NCBI RefSeq assembly: GCF_037948395.1
Contig: NZ_CP149940.1
Location: 744,001 to 808,000, forward strand
Source of the DNA: Serratia nevei
GTDB lineage: Bacteria; Pseudomonadota; Gammaproteobacteria; Enterobacterales; Enterobacteriaceae
Reading direction: 5' to 3'
Length of the DNA stretch: 64,000 nt
The notes below the pieces were generated by a model. It saw nothing but the letters and a program-made list of their open reading frames with translations. It had not been told where the DNA came from and ran no database searches. A program made the position numbers and the translations under genes. The stretch's first letter is position 1. Each line of letters begins with the position of its first letter. Below, piece after piece: positions 10,183-19,789 of the stretch.

Positions 10183-10797
10183 TCAGCGTTTGAGAATAAA
10201 GGCGGGCAGTTTGAGGTGCCAGCGGATGGCCGCCAGGCGAATGGCCAGGGTGATGATCATGCCCAGCATCATGGCCTGTTGCAGCGGCATGTGGAAGGTG
10301 TAAAACGCCGTGGCGTGCACGATGCCGCCGATGATGCAGGCGGTGGCGTAAATTTCGGTGCGCAGGATCATCGGGATCTCGCGCGCCAGCACGTCGCGGA
10401 TAATGCCGCCGCCGACGCCGGTGATCACTCCCATGCAGATTGCCACCAGCGGGCCGGTGCCGGCCGCGAAGGCCTTGTTGACGCCGATGCCGACGAACAC
10501 CGCCAGCCCGACGGCGTCCAGCACCGGCAGCACCCACTTCGGCAGCCGGCGCGGCTGGCGCACCAGCAGCAGCGTCAAGACGCAGGTGATCATCGCCACC
10601 ACCAAATCGGTGGGATCCTTGACCCAGAACACCGGGCCGTTGGCCAGCGCCATGTCGCGGATGGTGCCGCCGCCGACCGCGGTGACCACGCCCAATACCA
10701 GCACGCCGAACGGATCCATGCGCAGCTTGCCGGCCAACAGCACGCCGGAGACGGCGAACACTGCGGTGCCGAGAATATCCAACCAGAACACCAGCAT
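10183..10797 (-). CDS. yadS: TRIC/UPF0126 family inner-membrane protein YadS
   Basis: A 204-residue multi-spanning membrane protein with the internal duplication typical of UPF0126/TRIC-like proteins. Each half carries a GGG-x-I-R-D motif (GGGTIRDMALA, GGGIIRDVLA) in a kinked helix. Bacterial relatives are related to trimeric intracellular cation channels, and the substrate here is unknown. The ATG at 10797 overlaps the btuF stop (ATGA), so it is the last gene of mtnN-btuF-yadS. Upstream in-frame extension into btuF is an antisense-frame artefact and was dropped. Confidence 0.93.
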   Translation of the reverse strand: MLVFWLDILGTAVFAVSGVLLAGKLRMDPFGVLVLGVVTAVGGGTIRDMALANGPVFWVKDPTDLVVAMITCVLTLLLVRQPRRLPKWVLPVLDAVGLAVFVGIGVNKAFAAGTGPLVAICMGVITGVGGGIIRDVLAREIPMILRTEIYATACIIGGIVHATAFYTFHMPLQQAMMLGMIITLAIRLAAIRWHLKLPAFILKR

Positions 10798-11603
10798 CAG
10801 CGGATCTCCGCCAGCTGGCGGCACAGCTGCTGCGCCGCCAACGCAATGCGCGGCCCGCCGCGGTTGAACCAGTCTTCGTTCAGCGCGATCACCGGCACCT
10901 GCAGCTGCGGGGCCCAGAAGGCTTTCACACTGGCGGCTGCTTTCGCGCCCCCGGTGATGACGATGGCCTGCGGCTGGCGCGCCAACACCTGCTCGCGGCT
11001 GATCTGCGGCCAAGGGGTGCGGCTGTCGGCAAAGACGTTCTGCCCGCCGCACAGCGCCAGCACCTGGCTTTGCAATGTGGCGCCGGCGCTGGTGAACAGC
11101 GGCTGGGTGCCGAACTGCAGCAGCACGCGCCGTGATGGGTTAGCGGCATACTGTTGTTTGAGAGCGGCGAACTGGCGGCGAAGGCCCTCCGCCGCCTGAT
11201 GCGCCTGCTCCGGGTGCGGGCTGTATTGCGCCAGCTGGTCCAGCAAACCGGCGATCCCTTCGAGGGTGTCGGCGTCCGCATAGAAAATCGGGATGCCGAA
11301 CGCAGCGAGCTGATCCAGCACGCGCTGCGGATTGCCGCCGCGCCAGGCGAGGATCAGGTCCGGCTTGAGCGCCAGCACCCGCTCCAGATTGATGCCCTGC
11401 CAGGAGGCCACTTGTTCCAGCTTGGCGGCCTGCGGCGGATAATCGGAATAGGCGCTCGCCGCCACCAGCACATCGCCCATGCCGGCGGCATAGGCGAGTT
11501 CGGTCGCGTTGGGCGCCAGGCTGATCACCCGCTGAGCGGCGCCGGCCGGCATGGCCAGCCAGAGCGCCAACAGACAGAGCATCGAGGTGAAGCGCAGCCT
11601 CAC
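10797..11603 (-). CDS. btuF: Periplasmic vitamin B12-binding protein BtuF
   Basis: Substrate-binding component of the BtuCDF cobalamin importer. The 268-residue precursor has a signal peptide ([20 protein letters not shown] then AAQ) and the class-III binding-protein fold signature [19 protein letters not shown]. The GTG start at 11603 is preferred to the ATG seven codons later because it supplies the basic n-region. It starts 2 nt past the mtnN stop and overlaps yadS. BtuC and BtuD are encoded elsewhere, as in E. coli. No cobalamin riboswitch is seen. Confidence 0.93.
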   Translation of the reverse strand: MRLRFTSMLCLLALWLAMPAGAAQRVISLAPNATELAYAAGMGDVLVAASAYSDYPPQAAKLEQVASWQGINLERVLALKPDLILAWRGGNPQRVLDQLAAFGIPIFYADADTLEGIAGLLDQLAQYSPHPEQAHQAAEGLRRQFAALKQQYAANPSRRVLLQFGTQPLFTSAGATLQSQVLALCGGQNVFADSRTPWPQISREQVLARQPQAIVITGGAKAAASVKAFWAPQLQVPVIALNEDWFNRGGPRIALAAQQLCRQLAEIR

Positions 11604-11604
11604 A

Positions 11605-12306
11605 TCAACCGCGCTTGGCCAGGGTTTGCAGCATGGCGTTGACCATCAGCGTAGACTGCTTGGCCGCTACCACCAGGAACTCGTCAAAGCTCATGTGCGA
11701 TTCGCTGTCGGCGACGTCGGAAATGGCGCGCACCACCACGAACGGCGTGCCGAACAGATGGCAGACGTGGGCGATCGCTGCGGCTTCCATTTCCACGGCG
11801 GCGACGCGCGGGAAGGTGGCGCGAATGCGCGCCAGCGGCTCGGCGCCGTTGATGAAGGCGTCACCGCTGCAGATCAGGCCGCGCACCGCGTGCAGATCCA
11901 GCTGTTTGATGCAGCTTTCCGCCAGCGCGATCAGCGCGTCGTCGGCGACGAACGCCGCCGGGCAGCCGGCCATCTGGCCCGGCTCGTAGCCGAAGGCGGT
12001 GACGTCGGCGTCGTGGTAGCGCACTTCTTCCGACACCACGATATCGCCCACGCGCAGGGTGCTGGCCAGGCCGCCGGCGGAACCGGTGTTGATCACCAGA
12101 TCCGGGCTGCAGTGTTCCAGCAGCAGGGTGGTGCCCATGGCCGCCGAGACTTTACCGATGCCGGATTTCAGCAGAGCCACGTCAACGCCGCCGATCTGGC
12201 CGGTGTAGATTTCGCAGCCCGCACGCTGGATGGTTTGACGGTTTTCGATTTGATCGCGCAGCAGGGTGACTTCCTGCTCCATTGCGCCGATGATGCCTAC
12301 TTTCAT
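11605..12306 (-). CDS. mtnN: 5'-methylthioadenosine/S-adenosylhomocysteine nucleosidase
   Basis: Hydrolyses MTA, SAH and 5'-deoxyadenosine, which feeds methionine salvage and AI-2 precursor production. It has 233 residues. E12 in GAMEQE, the VEMEAAA motif and the ISDVAD catalytic Asp are all present. The ATG at 12306 (MKVGIIGAM) is chosen over the upstream in-frame ATG, which would add 16 residues. First gene of mtnN-btuF-yadS, divergent from dgt. Confidence 0.97.
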   Translation of the reverse strand: MKVGIIGAMEQEVTLLRDQIENRQTIQRAGCEIYTGQIGGVDVALLKSGIGKVSAAMGTTLLLEHCSPDLVINTGSAGGLASTLRVGDIVVSEEVRYHDADVTAFGYEPGQMAGCPAAFVADDALIALAESCIKQLDLHAVRGLICSGDAFINGAEPLARIRATFPRVAAVEMEAAAIAHVCHLFGTPFVVVRAISDVADSESHMSFDEFLVVAAKQSTLMVNAMLQTLAKRG

Positions 12307-12435
12307 AAATAACACTCGCTGATTGGCCGTGAGAATTGCGGCATAGTCTATCATGGCTGTGTATGAGAGATAATGCGTTGCATCCGCTGCCGGGAATTGT
12401 TATCACGGGGGCAGGGCGCAACGGCGGAGAAACAG

Positions 12436-13953
12436 ATGTCCGGGATCGACTTCAAGCAAAAAATCAGCTTCCAACGGCCTTTCAGCAAACCGATCGAGGC
12501 CGAGGAAGAGTACGACATCGTGCGGCAATTCGAGAGCGATCGCGGGCGCATCGTCAACTCGGCCGCCATTCGCCGTCTGCAGCAAAAAACCCAGGTGTTT
12601 CCGCTGGAGCGCAACGCGGCGGTGCGCAGCCGCCTGACGCACTCGATGGAGGTGCAGCAGGTTGGGCGCCACATCGCCAAAGAGATCCTCAACCGCTTCA
12701 AACAGGCGGGGAGAATTGATGAGCTCGGCCTGACCCGGCTGCTCGATCCGTTTGAAAGCATCGTGGAAATGGCCTGCCTGATGCACGACATCGGCAATCC
12801 GCCGTTCGGTCACTTCGGCGAGTCGGCGATCAACGACTGGTTTGCCCAACGGCTCGATCCCGCCAGCTGCGGCAGCGAGCCGGGCAGCCACGATCGCTGC
12901 CAGGTGGCGACGCTGCGCCTGCATGAGGGGGAGAGCGATCTGAACCGGCTGCGCAGCCGGATCCGTCAGGATCTCAGCCACTTCGAGGGCAATGCCCAAG
13001 CGATCCGCATGGTGTACAGCCTGCTCAAGCTCAACCTGACCTACGCGCAGGTCGGCTGCATTTTGAAATACACCCGCCCGGCCTACTGGGCGAGCGACAT
13101 CCCCGCCAGCCACAGTTACCTGATGAAAAAGCCCGGCTACTATCTGGCGGAAGAGGCCTTCGTCGATCGGCTGCGGCGCGAGCTGCACATGGGCGAGTTC
13201 GATCGTTTCCCGCTGACCTATATCATGGAGGCCGCCGACGATATCTCGTACTGCGTGGCCGATCTGGAAGACGCGGTGGAGAAGAGCATTTTCACCGTCG
13301 AGCAGCTGTATCAGCACCTGATTCAGGAGTGGGGCGAGGTGGCGCCGGGCGATCTGTTCGACAAGACCGTCGCCAGCGCGTTTCGCAAGATCGATCGCGG
13401 CGGCGCGCGGCGCAGCGCGGAAGATCAGTTCTTCATGTATCTGCGGGTGTTTACCGTGGCGCGGCTGGTGCCGCACGCGGCGCAGCGCTTTATCGACAAT
13501 CTGGATGCGGTCTATCAGGGCAGTTTCAATCAGGCGCTGCTGGAGGACTCCAGCCCGGCGTACCGGCTGCTGAAAATATTTAAAAATGTGGCGTTCAAGC
13601 ACGTGTTCAACCACCCGGAGGTCGAGCAACTCGAGCTGCAAGGCTACCGGGTGATCAGCGGCCTGCTGGACATTTACAGCCCGCTGTTGGCGATGTCGCT
13701 GGCGGACTTCAGCCAGCTGGTGCGCGAGGACAGCCATCGCGCTTACCCGATCGAAACGCGCCTGTTCCACAAGCTGTCCACCAAGCATCGGCTGGCGTAT
13801 GCGGAGGCGGTAGAGGGGCTGCAGCATTTATCGCCGGAGCAGCAAGCCATTCGGGAATATTATTTCCGCGCGCGTTTATTGCAGGACTATATCAGCGGAA
13901 TGACCGACCTTTACGCCTATGACGAATATCGTCGATTGATGGCGGCGGAATAA
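12436..13953 (+). CDS. dgt: Deoxyguanosinetriphosphate triphosphohydrolase
   Basis: HD-family enzyme that cleaves dGTP to deoxyguanosine and triphosphate. At 505 residues it equals E. coli Dgt. The metal-binding H69 and the HD pair H117-D118 in [13 protein letters not shown] match exactly, and the later EAADDISY motif supplies the distal ligand. The start at 12436 gives the conserved [10 protein letters not shown]; the 21-residue upstream extension has no family counterpart. It stands between divergent mtnN and degP. Confidence 0.97.
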   Translation: MSGIDFKQKISFQRPFSKPIEAEEEYDIVRQFESDRGRIVNSAAIRRLQQKTQVFPLERNAAVRSRLTHSMEVQQVGRHIAKEILNRFKQAGRIDELGLTRLLDPFESIVEMACLMHDIGNPPFGHFGESAINDWFAQRLDPASCGSEPGSHDRCQVATLRLHEGESDLNRLRSRIRQDLSHFEGNAQAIRMVYSLLKLNLTYAQVGCILKYTRPAYWASDIPASHSYLMKKPGYYLAEEAFVDRLRRELHMGEFDRFPLTYIMEAADDISYCVADLEDAVEKSIFTVEQLYQHLIQEWGEVAPGDLFDKTVASAFRKIDRGGARRSAEDQFFMYLRVFTVARLVPHAAQRFIDNLDAVYQGSFNQALLEDSSPAYRLLKIFKNVAFKHVFNHPEVEQLELQGYRVISGLLDIYSPLLAMSLADFSQLVREDSHRAYPIETRLFHKLSTKHRLAYAEAVEGLQHLSPEQQAIREYYFRARLLQDYISGMTDLYAYDEYRRLMAAE

Positions 13954-14051
13954 TTACGCTGAAGAATAATTTTAGCAATTCCAATCGGTTGGCTGTCTCG
14001 AGTTTTGTAAAGACGGACAATATTTGTTTACTATTGCCAATCATCTGTGCC

Positions 14052-14079
14052 GGAACTTCGGGCTATTAATTAACTCTGA
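14052..14079 (+). promoter_or_regulatory. Sigma-E promoter of degP
   Basis: GGAACTT (14052-14058), 16 nt, TCTGA (14075-14079). This is an exact match to the RpoE consensus, 54 nt before the degP ATG, and the same element drives E. coli degP. A GTAAA pentamer about 45 nt upstream (14007-14011) may be half of a CpxR box, but its partner is not clear. Confidence 0.9.
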
Positions 14080-14132
14080 ATAAGCACGCAAGACAGCCAT
14101 TCTTTTTGAACGACTTTATAAGAGACACACAG

Positions 14133-15572
14133 ATGAAAAAAACCGCATTAGTTCTGAGCGCACTGGCATTCAGTATCGGTATGGCGATGGGCCCGGTCAC
14201 GGCCAGCGCCGCTGAAACCGCCTCTTCCAGCACCCAACAGCTGCCGAGCCTGGCGCCGATGCTGGAAAAGGTAATGCCTTCCGTGGTGAGCATTAACGTG
14301 GAGGGCAGCACCACGGTCAATACGCCGCGCATGCCGCAGCAGTTCCAACAGTTCTTCGGCGAAGATTCGCCGTTCTGCCAGGACGGCTCGCCGTTCCAGG
14401 GCTCGCCGATGTGTCAGGGCGGCGAACAGCCTGGGCCGGATGGCCAGCCGCAGGGCACGCAGCAGAAATTCCAGGCGCTGGGCGCCGGGGTGGTCATCGA
14501 TGCCGCCAAGGGCTACGTGGTGACCAATAACCACGTGGTGGACAACGCCAACAAGATCCAGGTGCAACTGAGCGACGGCCGCCGTTTCGACGCCAAGGTG
14601 ATCGGCAAGGATCCGCGTTCCGATATTGCGCTGATCCAGCTGAAAGACTTCAAGAATCTGACGGCGATCAAGATGGCGGATTCCGATCAGCTGCGCGTCG
14701 GCGATTACACCGTGGCGATCGGCAACCCGTACGGGCTGGGTGAAACCGCCACCTCGGGTATCGTATCCGCCCTGGGGCGCAGCGGCCTGAACATCGAAAA
14801 CTACGAAAACTTTATCCAGACCGATGCGGCGATCAACCGCGGTAACTCCGGCGGTGCGCTGGTTAATCTCAACGGTGAGCTGATCGGCATCAACACCGCG
14901 ATCCTGGCGCCGGACGGCGGTAACATCGGTATCGGCTTCGCCATTCCGAGCAACATGGTGAAAAACCTGACGGCGCAAATGGTCGAATATGGCCAGGTGA
15001 AACGCGGCGAGCTGGGCATCATGGGTACCGAGCTGAACTCTGAGCTGGCCAAGGCGATGAAGGTCGACGCGCAGCGCGGGGCCTTCGTCAGCCAGGTGAT
15101 GCCGAAGTCTTCCGCGGCGAAGGCGGGCATCAAGGCCGGCGACGTGATCGTCACCATGAACGGCAAGGCCATCTCCAGCTTCGCCTCGTTCCGGGCGGAG
15201 ATCGGCACGCTGCCGGTCGGCAGCAAGATGTCGCTGGGCATTATTCGCGACGGCAAGCCGGTGACGATTGACGTCACGCTGGAGCAAAGCGCGCAGACCC
15301 AGGTGGCCTCGGGCAATATCTACACCGGCATCGAAGGCGCCGAGCTGAGCAATACCCAGGTCGGCAACGTGAAGGGTGTCAAGGTCGACAGCGTGAAAGC
15401 CGGCAGCGCCGCGGCGCGCATCGGCCTGAAAAAGGGCGACGTGATCCTGGGCGTGAACCAACAGCCGATCCAGAACCTGGGTGAGCTGCGTAAAATCCTC
15501 GACAGCAAGCCGTCGGTGCTGGCGTTGAATATTCAGCGCGGCGAGAGCCAGCTGTACCTGCTGGCGCAGTGA
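14133..15572 (+). CDS. degP: Periplasmic serine protease/chaperone DegP (HtrA)
   Basis: Envelope quality-control protease. The 479-residue precursor has a signal peptide (1-26, cleaved after ASA), a trypsin-like domain with triad H134, D164 and S239 (RGNSGGAL), and two PDZ domains (about 285-375 and 395-475). The LA loop keeps the cysteine pair C82/C94 found in E. coli DegP, and this loop is rich in Gln, Pro and Gly. Transcription from the sigma-E site upstream links it to outer-membrane stress. It is followed by a strong terminator and faces barA, whereas in E. coli its neighbour is cdaR. Confidence 0.97.
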   Translation: MKKTALVLSALAFSIGMAMGPVTASAAETASSSTQQLPSLAPMLEKVMPSVVSINVEGSTTVNTPRMPQQFQQFFGEDSPFCQDGSPFQGSPMCQGGEQPGPDGQPQGTQQKFQALGAGVVIDAAKGYVVTNNHVVDNANKIQVQLSDGRRFDAKVIGKDPRSDIALIQLKDFKNLTAIKMADSDQLRVGDYTVAIGNPYGLGETATSGIVSALGRSGLNIENYENFIQTDAAINRGNSGGALVNLNGELIGINTAILAPDGGNIGIGFAIPSNMVKNLTAQMVEYGQVKRGELGIMGTELNSELAKAMKVDAQRGAFVSQVMPKSSAAKAGIKAGDVIVTMNGKAISSFASFRAEIGTLPVGSKMSLGIIRDGKPVTIDVTLEQSAQTQVASGNIYTGIEGAELSNTQVGNVKGVKVDSVKAGSAAARIGLKKGDVILGVNQQPIQNLGELRKILDSKPSVLALNIQRGESQLYLLAQ

Positions 15573-15593
15573 TAGGCGTCAGGCGTTAAAAAC

Positions 15594-15619
15594 AAAGGCA
15601 CGCTGCGGCGTGCCTTTTT
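15594..15619. terminator. Terminator between degP and barA
   Basis: A 10-bp perfect stem AAAGGCACGC/GCGTGCCTTT with loop TGCG. A T-run follows on + and an A-rich flank supports termination on -. Confidence 0.87.
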
Positions 15620-15637
15620 GCGTTATGGCCTGAGGAT

Positions 15638-18364
15638 TCAGGCGGGTTGCGCCAGATGCGCGCGCGCCGCGTGGATCACCAGTTCAATCTCATCCAACAG
15701 CTCCAGCCACTCCGGCTCCAGTTCGTCGTTGGTGATGCCCTGACGCAGCTGCCGCTCGAGGTAGAAACACAGCTGCTTGAGGCGCGGCACGCCGCTGTAG
15801 CTGCAGCTGCCGTGCAGCTTATGGACCAGATCGAGGATCTCGTCGTCATGCTGGCCGTCGAGCAGCGCCTGTACCCGTTCGCGCACCTGCGGCAGGAAAT
15901 CGAGCAGCATTTGCAGCAGATCGCGCGCCAGGTCCGGTTTGTTGGCCGCCTGACGCAGCGCCAGCGGCCAGTCGAGCGACAGCGGTGCGTCGTCGGCGAT
16001 GGCGTTTTCCACGTCGCCGCTGTGGTAGCGCGACAGCACGCGGGTCAGCATTTTCTCGTCGATCGGTTTGGCCAGATAGTCGTCCATCCCGGCCTGCAGC
16101 AGGTGCTCGCGCTCGCCGCTGGCGGCATGGGCGGTAACGGCGACGATCGGCGTGGAGTTGTGATGCGGCAGCTGGCGGATCAGCTCGCTGGCGTGAATGC
16201 CGTCCATCTTCGGCATCTGAATGTCCATCAGGATCAAATCCAGCACGTTGTCGCGCGCCAGCGCCAGCGCTTCCTCACCGCTCTCGCACAGCAGGGTTTT
16301 TTCTACCTGTTCCCCCAGCAGCGTGCCGATCAGCTTCAGGTTGGCCGGGTTGTCGTCAACCGCCATCACCGTCAGCGGCAGGCGTTTACGCTCAGGCTGC
16401 GCGGTGAGGCGTGCCGGCGCTTCCATCCGGAGCAGAGGGAACAGTCGGGTGCTGGTGATCGGCTTGATCAGACAGCCGAGCGCGCCTTGTTGTTTAAGCA
16501 GTTCGGCGTCGATCTGCGCCTGGCACGGCAGCGCCAGAATCACCCGATCGGCCAGCTTCAGCGAGGCCAGCAATTTGTCCTCGTGCTGCGCCATGTTGTC
16601 GCGGAACGGGATGGGCACGCCGGCCAGCAGGAAGTCATAGTGGCCTGGCGGCAACTGGCCCAGCGTCGGCGAGTGGGTGATCACCAGCTGCGTGATGCTG
16701 AGCATGTTGAGCGTCGCCTGCGCCGCCGTCGGGTTGGACTCGATATAGGCGAGCGTTTTGCCGCTCAGATCCGGCAGGCTCGGCGCCAGCGACAGCATGC
16801 CCTCGTTCAGATCCAGCGTGATGTGGAACCAGAAGGTCGAGCCGCGGTTCAACTGGCTGTGGAAGCAGATATCGCCCCCCATTTCTTTCACCAGTTTTTG
16901 CGTGATCACCAGCCCCAGCCCGGTACCGCCGTGGCGGCGGGAGATACTGGCGTCCGCCTGACGGAACGCCTGGAACAGCTGCGACTGCTGGCGTTCGGAG
17001 ATGCCGATGCCGGTGTCGTGGATCTGCACTTCCACCTCCACCCGGCGATCCAGCTGTTTGCGCAGCTCGACGCGAATGTCGATATTGCCGGTTTCGGTGA
17101 ACTTGATGGCGTTGCCCAGCAGGTTGGTGATGATTTGCTGTAGGCGCAGCGAGTCGCCGATCACCTGCTCCGGCACGTCGTTGTGCACATCCAGCGTCAG
17201 CTCCAGCCCCTTGTCGTGGGCGCTGGGTGCCAGCAACACCACCACTTCGTCCAGCGTTTCACGCAGGGCGAAAGGAATATGCTCCAGCACCAGCTTGCCG
17301 GCTTCCAGCTTGGAAAAGTCCAGCACGTCGTTGATGATGGTCAGCAGGTTGTTGGCCGAGCGTTCGATGGTCTGCAAATAATCGGTCTGGGTCGCGCTCA
17401 GATCGGTTTTCAGCATCTGGCGGGTGAAGCCGATCACGCCGTTGAGCGGTGTACGCAGCTCGTGCGACATGTTGGCCAGGAATTCGGACTTGATGCGCGC
17501 CGCCTCCTGTGCGCGTTTTTTCGCCAGATCCAGCTCGACGTTCTGGATCTCCATCTGCTCCAGGGTTTCACGCAGGTCGGAGGTGGCCTGATCGATGTTC
17601 TGCTGCATCTCTTCGTGATAGGCGGTGAGCGACATCGCCATCGAGTTGATGCCGTTCTTCAGCATGTGCAGCTCGCCGAGCATGTAGCCCTCCACGCGGC
17701 TGTCGAGCTGGCCGCGGCGGATACGGTCGACGGTGTTCACCATGTTGCGGATCGGGCCGGTCACGTCGCGCATCAGCCGGTAAGCGAACAGGATGGCGAT
17801 GCACATGCACAGCAACAGCAGCAGGGTGGAGACGAAGACCTCTTTATATTGCTGCAGCCGCACTGACTGCAGATCCAGCTCGATCGCCACATAGCCCAGG
17901 TTGTTGTCGGGGTGGCTGCCGCCGTCGGCGGTTTCATCCGGATACTGGCTTTCCGACAGGATCGGCGTGCGCAGGATCAGCGAATCGCCGCGTCGGGTGA
18001 GCATCAGCTCGGTGGGCAACGGCACGCCTTTCGGCAGCTGTAGCTGAGCGAAGTTGTGATGATAATTGGAGGTGACGAACAAATTGTTCTGCGCATCGAA
18101 CACGGTGATCGAACGCACGATGTCCGAATGGCGGCGGTGCAACAGGCTGACCAACTGCCTGACCGATTCGCGGCTGCGGAACGTCATGCCGTACTCGCTG
18201 GCCACCGCCAGCGGCTCGATGATGCTGGCGCCGGCGTCGACCAATTGCTCCTGCAGCTCGTTATAGCGGTGCACCACGAAGAAGGTGCTGAGCAGCAAAC
18301 CAATCAGCAAGGTCGGGGCCAGAATCAGGATCATCATGCGCGCACGCAGGCTGTATTTGGTCAT
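15638..18364 (-). CDS. barA: Tripartite hybrid sensor histidine kinase BarA
   Basis: Sensor of the BarA-UvrY (GacS-GacA) system, which activates csr small RNAs. It responds to short-chain carboxylates in E. coli. The 908 residues comprise TM1 (about 9-32), a periplasmic domain (33-175), TM2 (176-197), HAMP (about 198-250), and a coiled-coil leading to HisKA with phospho-His H301 ([11 protein letters not shown]). HATPase follows (GLGL at 482-485), then a degenerate receiver-like linker (535-645), REC with D714 (LILMDIQMP) and HPt with H848 (VHKLHGS). All phosphorelay residues are intact. Divergent from rlmD. Confidence 0.97.
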   Translation of the reverse strand: MTKYSLRARMMILILAPTLLIGLLLSTFFVVHRYNELQEQLVDAGASIIEPLAVASEYGMTFRSRESVRQLVSLLHRRHSDIVRSITVFDAQNNLFVTSNYHHNFAQLQLPKGVPLPTELMLTRRGDSLILRTPILSESQYPDETADGGSHPDNNLGYVAIELDLQSVRLQQYKEVFVSTLLLLLCMCIAILFAYRLMRDVTGPIRNMVNTVDRIRRGQLDSRVEGYMLGELHMLKNGINSMAMSLTAYHEEMQQNIDQATSDLRETLEQMEIQNVELDLAKKRAQEAARIKSEFLANMSHELRTPLNGVIGFTRQMLKTDLSATQTDYLQTIERSANNLLTIINDVLDFSKLEAGKLVLEHIPFALRETLDEVVVLLAPSAHDKGLELTLDVHNDVPEQVIGDSLRLQQIITNLLGNAIKFTETGNIDIRVELRKQLDRRVEVEVQIHDTGIGISERQQSQLFQAFRQADASISRRHGGTGLGLVITQKLVKEMGGDICFHSQLNRGSTFWFHITLDLNEGMLSLAPSLPDLSGKTLAYIESNPTAAQATLNMLSITQLVITHSPTLGQLPPGHYDFLLAGVPIPFRDNMAQHEDKLLASLKLADRVILALPCQAQIDAELLKQQGALGCLIKPITSTRLFPLLRMEAPARLTAQPERKRLPLTVMAVDDNPANLKLIGTLLGEQVEKTLLCESGEEALALARDNVLDLILMDIQMPKMDGIHASELIRQLPHHNSTPIVAVTAHAASGEREHLLQAGMDDYLAKPIDEKMLTRVLSRYHSGDVENAIADDAPLSLDWPLALRQAANKPDLARDLLQMLLDFLPQVRERVQALLDGQHDDEILDLVHKLHGSCSYSGVPRLKQLCFYLERQLRQGITNDELEPEWLELLDEIELVIHAARAHLAQPA

Positions 18365-18430
18365 GGGATTCCAATGTGGGAGAATTGACAGCTGACACTA
18401 GCTTAATGAACCAGCACACAATCGACAAAT

Positions 18431-19780
18431 ATGGCGCAATTCTACTCTCCCAAACGCCGCGTGACGACCCGGCAGAGCTCACAAATCTTCACCGTGACGG
18501 TGAGCGATCTCGATCCTTTCGGCCAGGGCGTGGCGCGCCACGACGGCAAAGCGGTGTTCGTGCCGGGCGTATTGCCTGGCGAGCAGGCGGAAATCCAGCT
18601 GACCGAAGACAAGCGCCAGTTCGCCAAAGGCAAGCTCAAACGCTTGCTGAGCCGTAGCCCGCAGCGGGTGACGCCGCGCTGCCCGCATTTCGGCGTCTGC
18701 GGCGGCTGCCAGCAGCAGCATGCGGATGAAGCGCTGCAGCAGCAGAGCAAGGCGGCGGCGCTGGTGCGCATGATCGCCCGCGAAACCGGGGTGACCCCGC
18801 AGCAGGAACCGGTGATCGCCGGCCCGGAATACGGCTATCGCCGCCGCGCTCGCCTGAGCCTGGCATGGCAGCCGAAGTTGCAGCGCCTGATGATGGGTTT
18901 TCGACAGGCGGCCTCCAACGAGCTGGTGGCGGTGGAGCACTGCCCGGTGCTGCGGCCGGAGCTGGAACAGCTGCTGGCGCCGGTGCGCGCCTGCCTGAGC
19001 GGGCTGCAGGCGGTACGGCGGCTGGGGCATGTGGAGCTGGTGCTGGCGGACAACGGCCCGCTGCTGGTGCTGCGCCATCTCGACGCGCTGAAAGAGGCGG
19101 ATCGGCAGGCGCTGTTGGCGTTTGGCGAGCGGGAAAACGTCGCCGTCTATCTGGCGCCGGACAGCGATCGCGTGGAGAAACTGTGCGGTGACACGCCGTA
19201 TTATCAGGTTGACGGGCTACGCTTAGACTTCAGTCCGCGCGACTTTATTCAGGTCAATGACGTCGTAAACCAACAAATGGTGGCGCAGGCCCTTGAATGG
19301 CTCGATATTCAACCCAATGATCGGGTGCTGGACCTGTTCTGCGGCATGGGTAACTTCACCCTGCCGTTGGCGCGCCGCGCCGCTGCGGTGGTGGGCATCG
19401 AAGGTGTTGCCACGCTGGTAGCGAATGGGCAATATAATGCACATAAGAATAAGCTGAATAATGCATCGTTCTTCCACGAGAATCTGGAGGACGACGTTGC
19501 GCGGCAACCTTGGGCAGCACAAGGGTTTGATAAGGTGATGCTGGATCCCGCCCGTGCCGGTGCGGCCGGGGTGATGTCACACATTGTAAAACTGGCGCCG
19601 GCGCGGGTGGTGTATGTTTCCTGTAACCCCACCACGCTGGCTCGCGACAGCAAAGTGCTGTTGAGCGCCGGTTATCGTCTTGCGCGCGTGCGGATGTTGG
19701 ATATGTTTCCGCACACGGGGCATCTTGAATCAATGGCGCTGTTTATCAACGAGCGCGCGCCAGAGGTCGCTGCAAAGTAG
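18431..19780 (+). CDS. rlmD: 23S rRNA (uracil(1939)-C5)-methyltransferase
   Basis: SAM-dependent, iron-sulfur-containing methyltransferase that forms m5U1939. Its 449 residues compare with 433 in E. coli; most of the extra length falls in insertions in the first 160 residues. An N-terminal TRAM domain is followed by the [4Fe-4S] cysteines in [10 protein letters not shown], the SAM motif [15 protein letters not shown] and the nucleophile in [13 protein letters not shown]. It lies 9 nt upstream of relA, so the two may share a transcript, as in E. coli. Confidence 0.96.
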   Translation: MAQFYSPKRRVTTRQSSQIFTVTVSDLDPFGQGVARHDGKAVFVPGVLPGEQAEIQLTEDKRQFAKGKLKRLLSRSPQRVTPRCPHFGVCGGCQQQHADEALQQQSKAAALVRMIARETGVTPQQEPVIAGPEYGYRRRARLSLAWQPKLQRLMMGFRQAASNELVAVEHCPVLRPELEQLLAPVRACLSGLQAVRRLGHVELVLADNGPLLVLRHLDALKEADRQALLAFGERENVAVYLAPDSDRVEKLCGDTPYYQVDGLRLDFSPRDFIQVNDVVNQQMVAQALEWLDIQPNDRVLDLFCGMGNFTLPLARRAAAVVGIEGVATLVANGQYNAHKNKLNNASFFHENLEDDVARQPWAAQGFDKVMLDPARAGAAGVMSHIVKLAPARVVYVSCNPTTLARDSKVLLSAGYRLARVRMLDMFPHTGHLESMALFINERAPEVAAK

Positions 19781-19789
19781 GGAGAAGTT

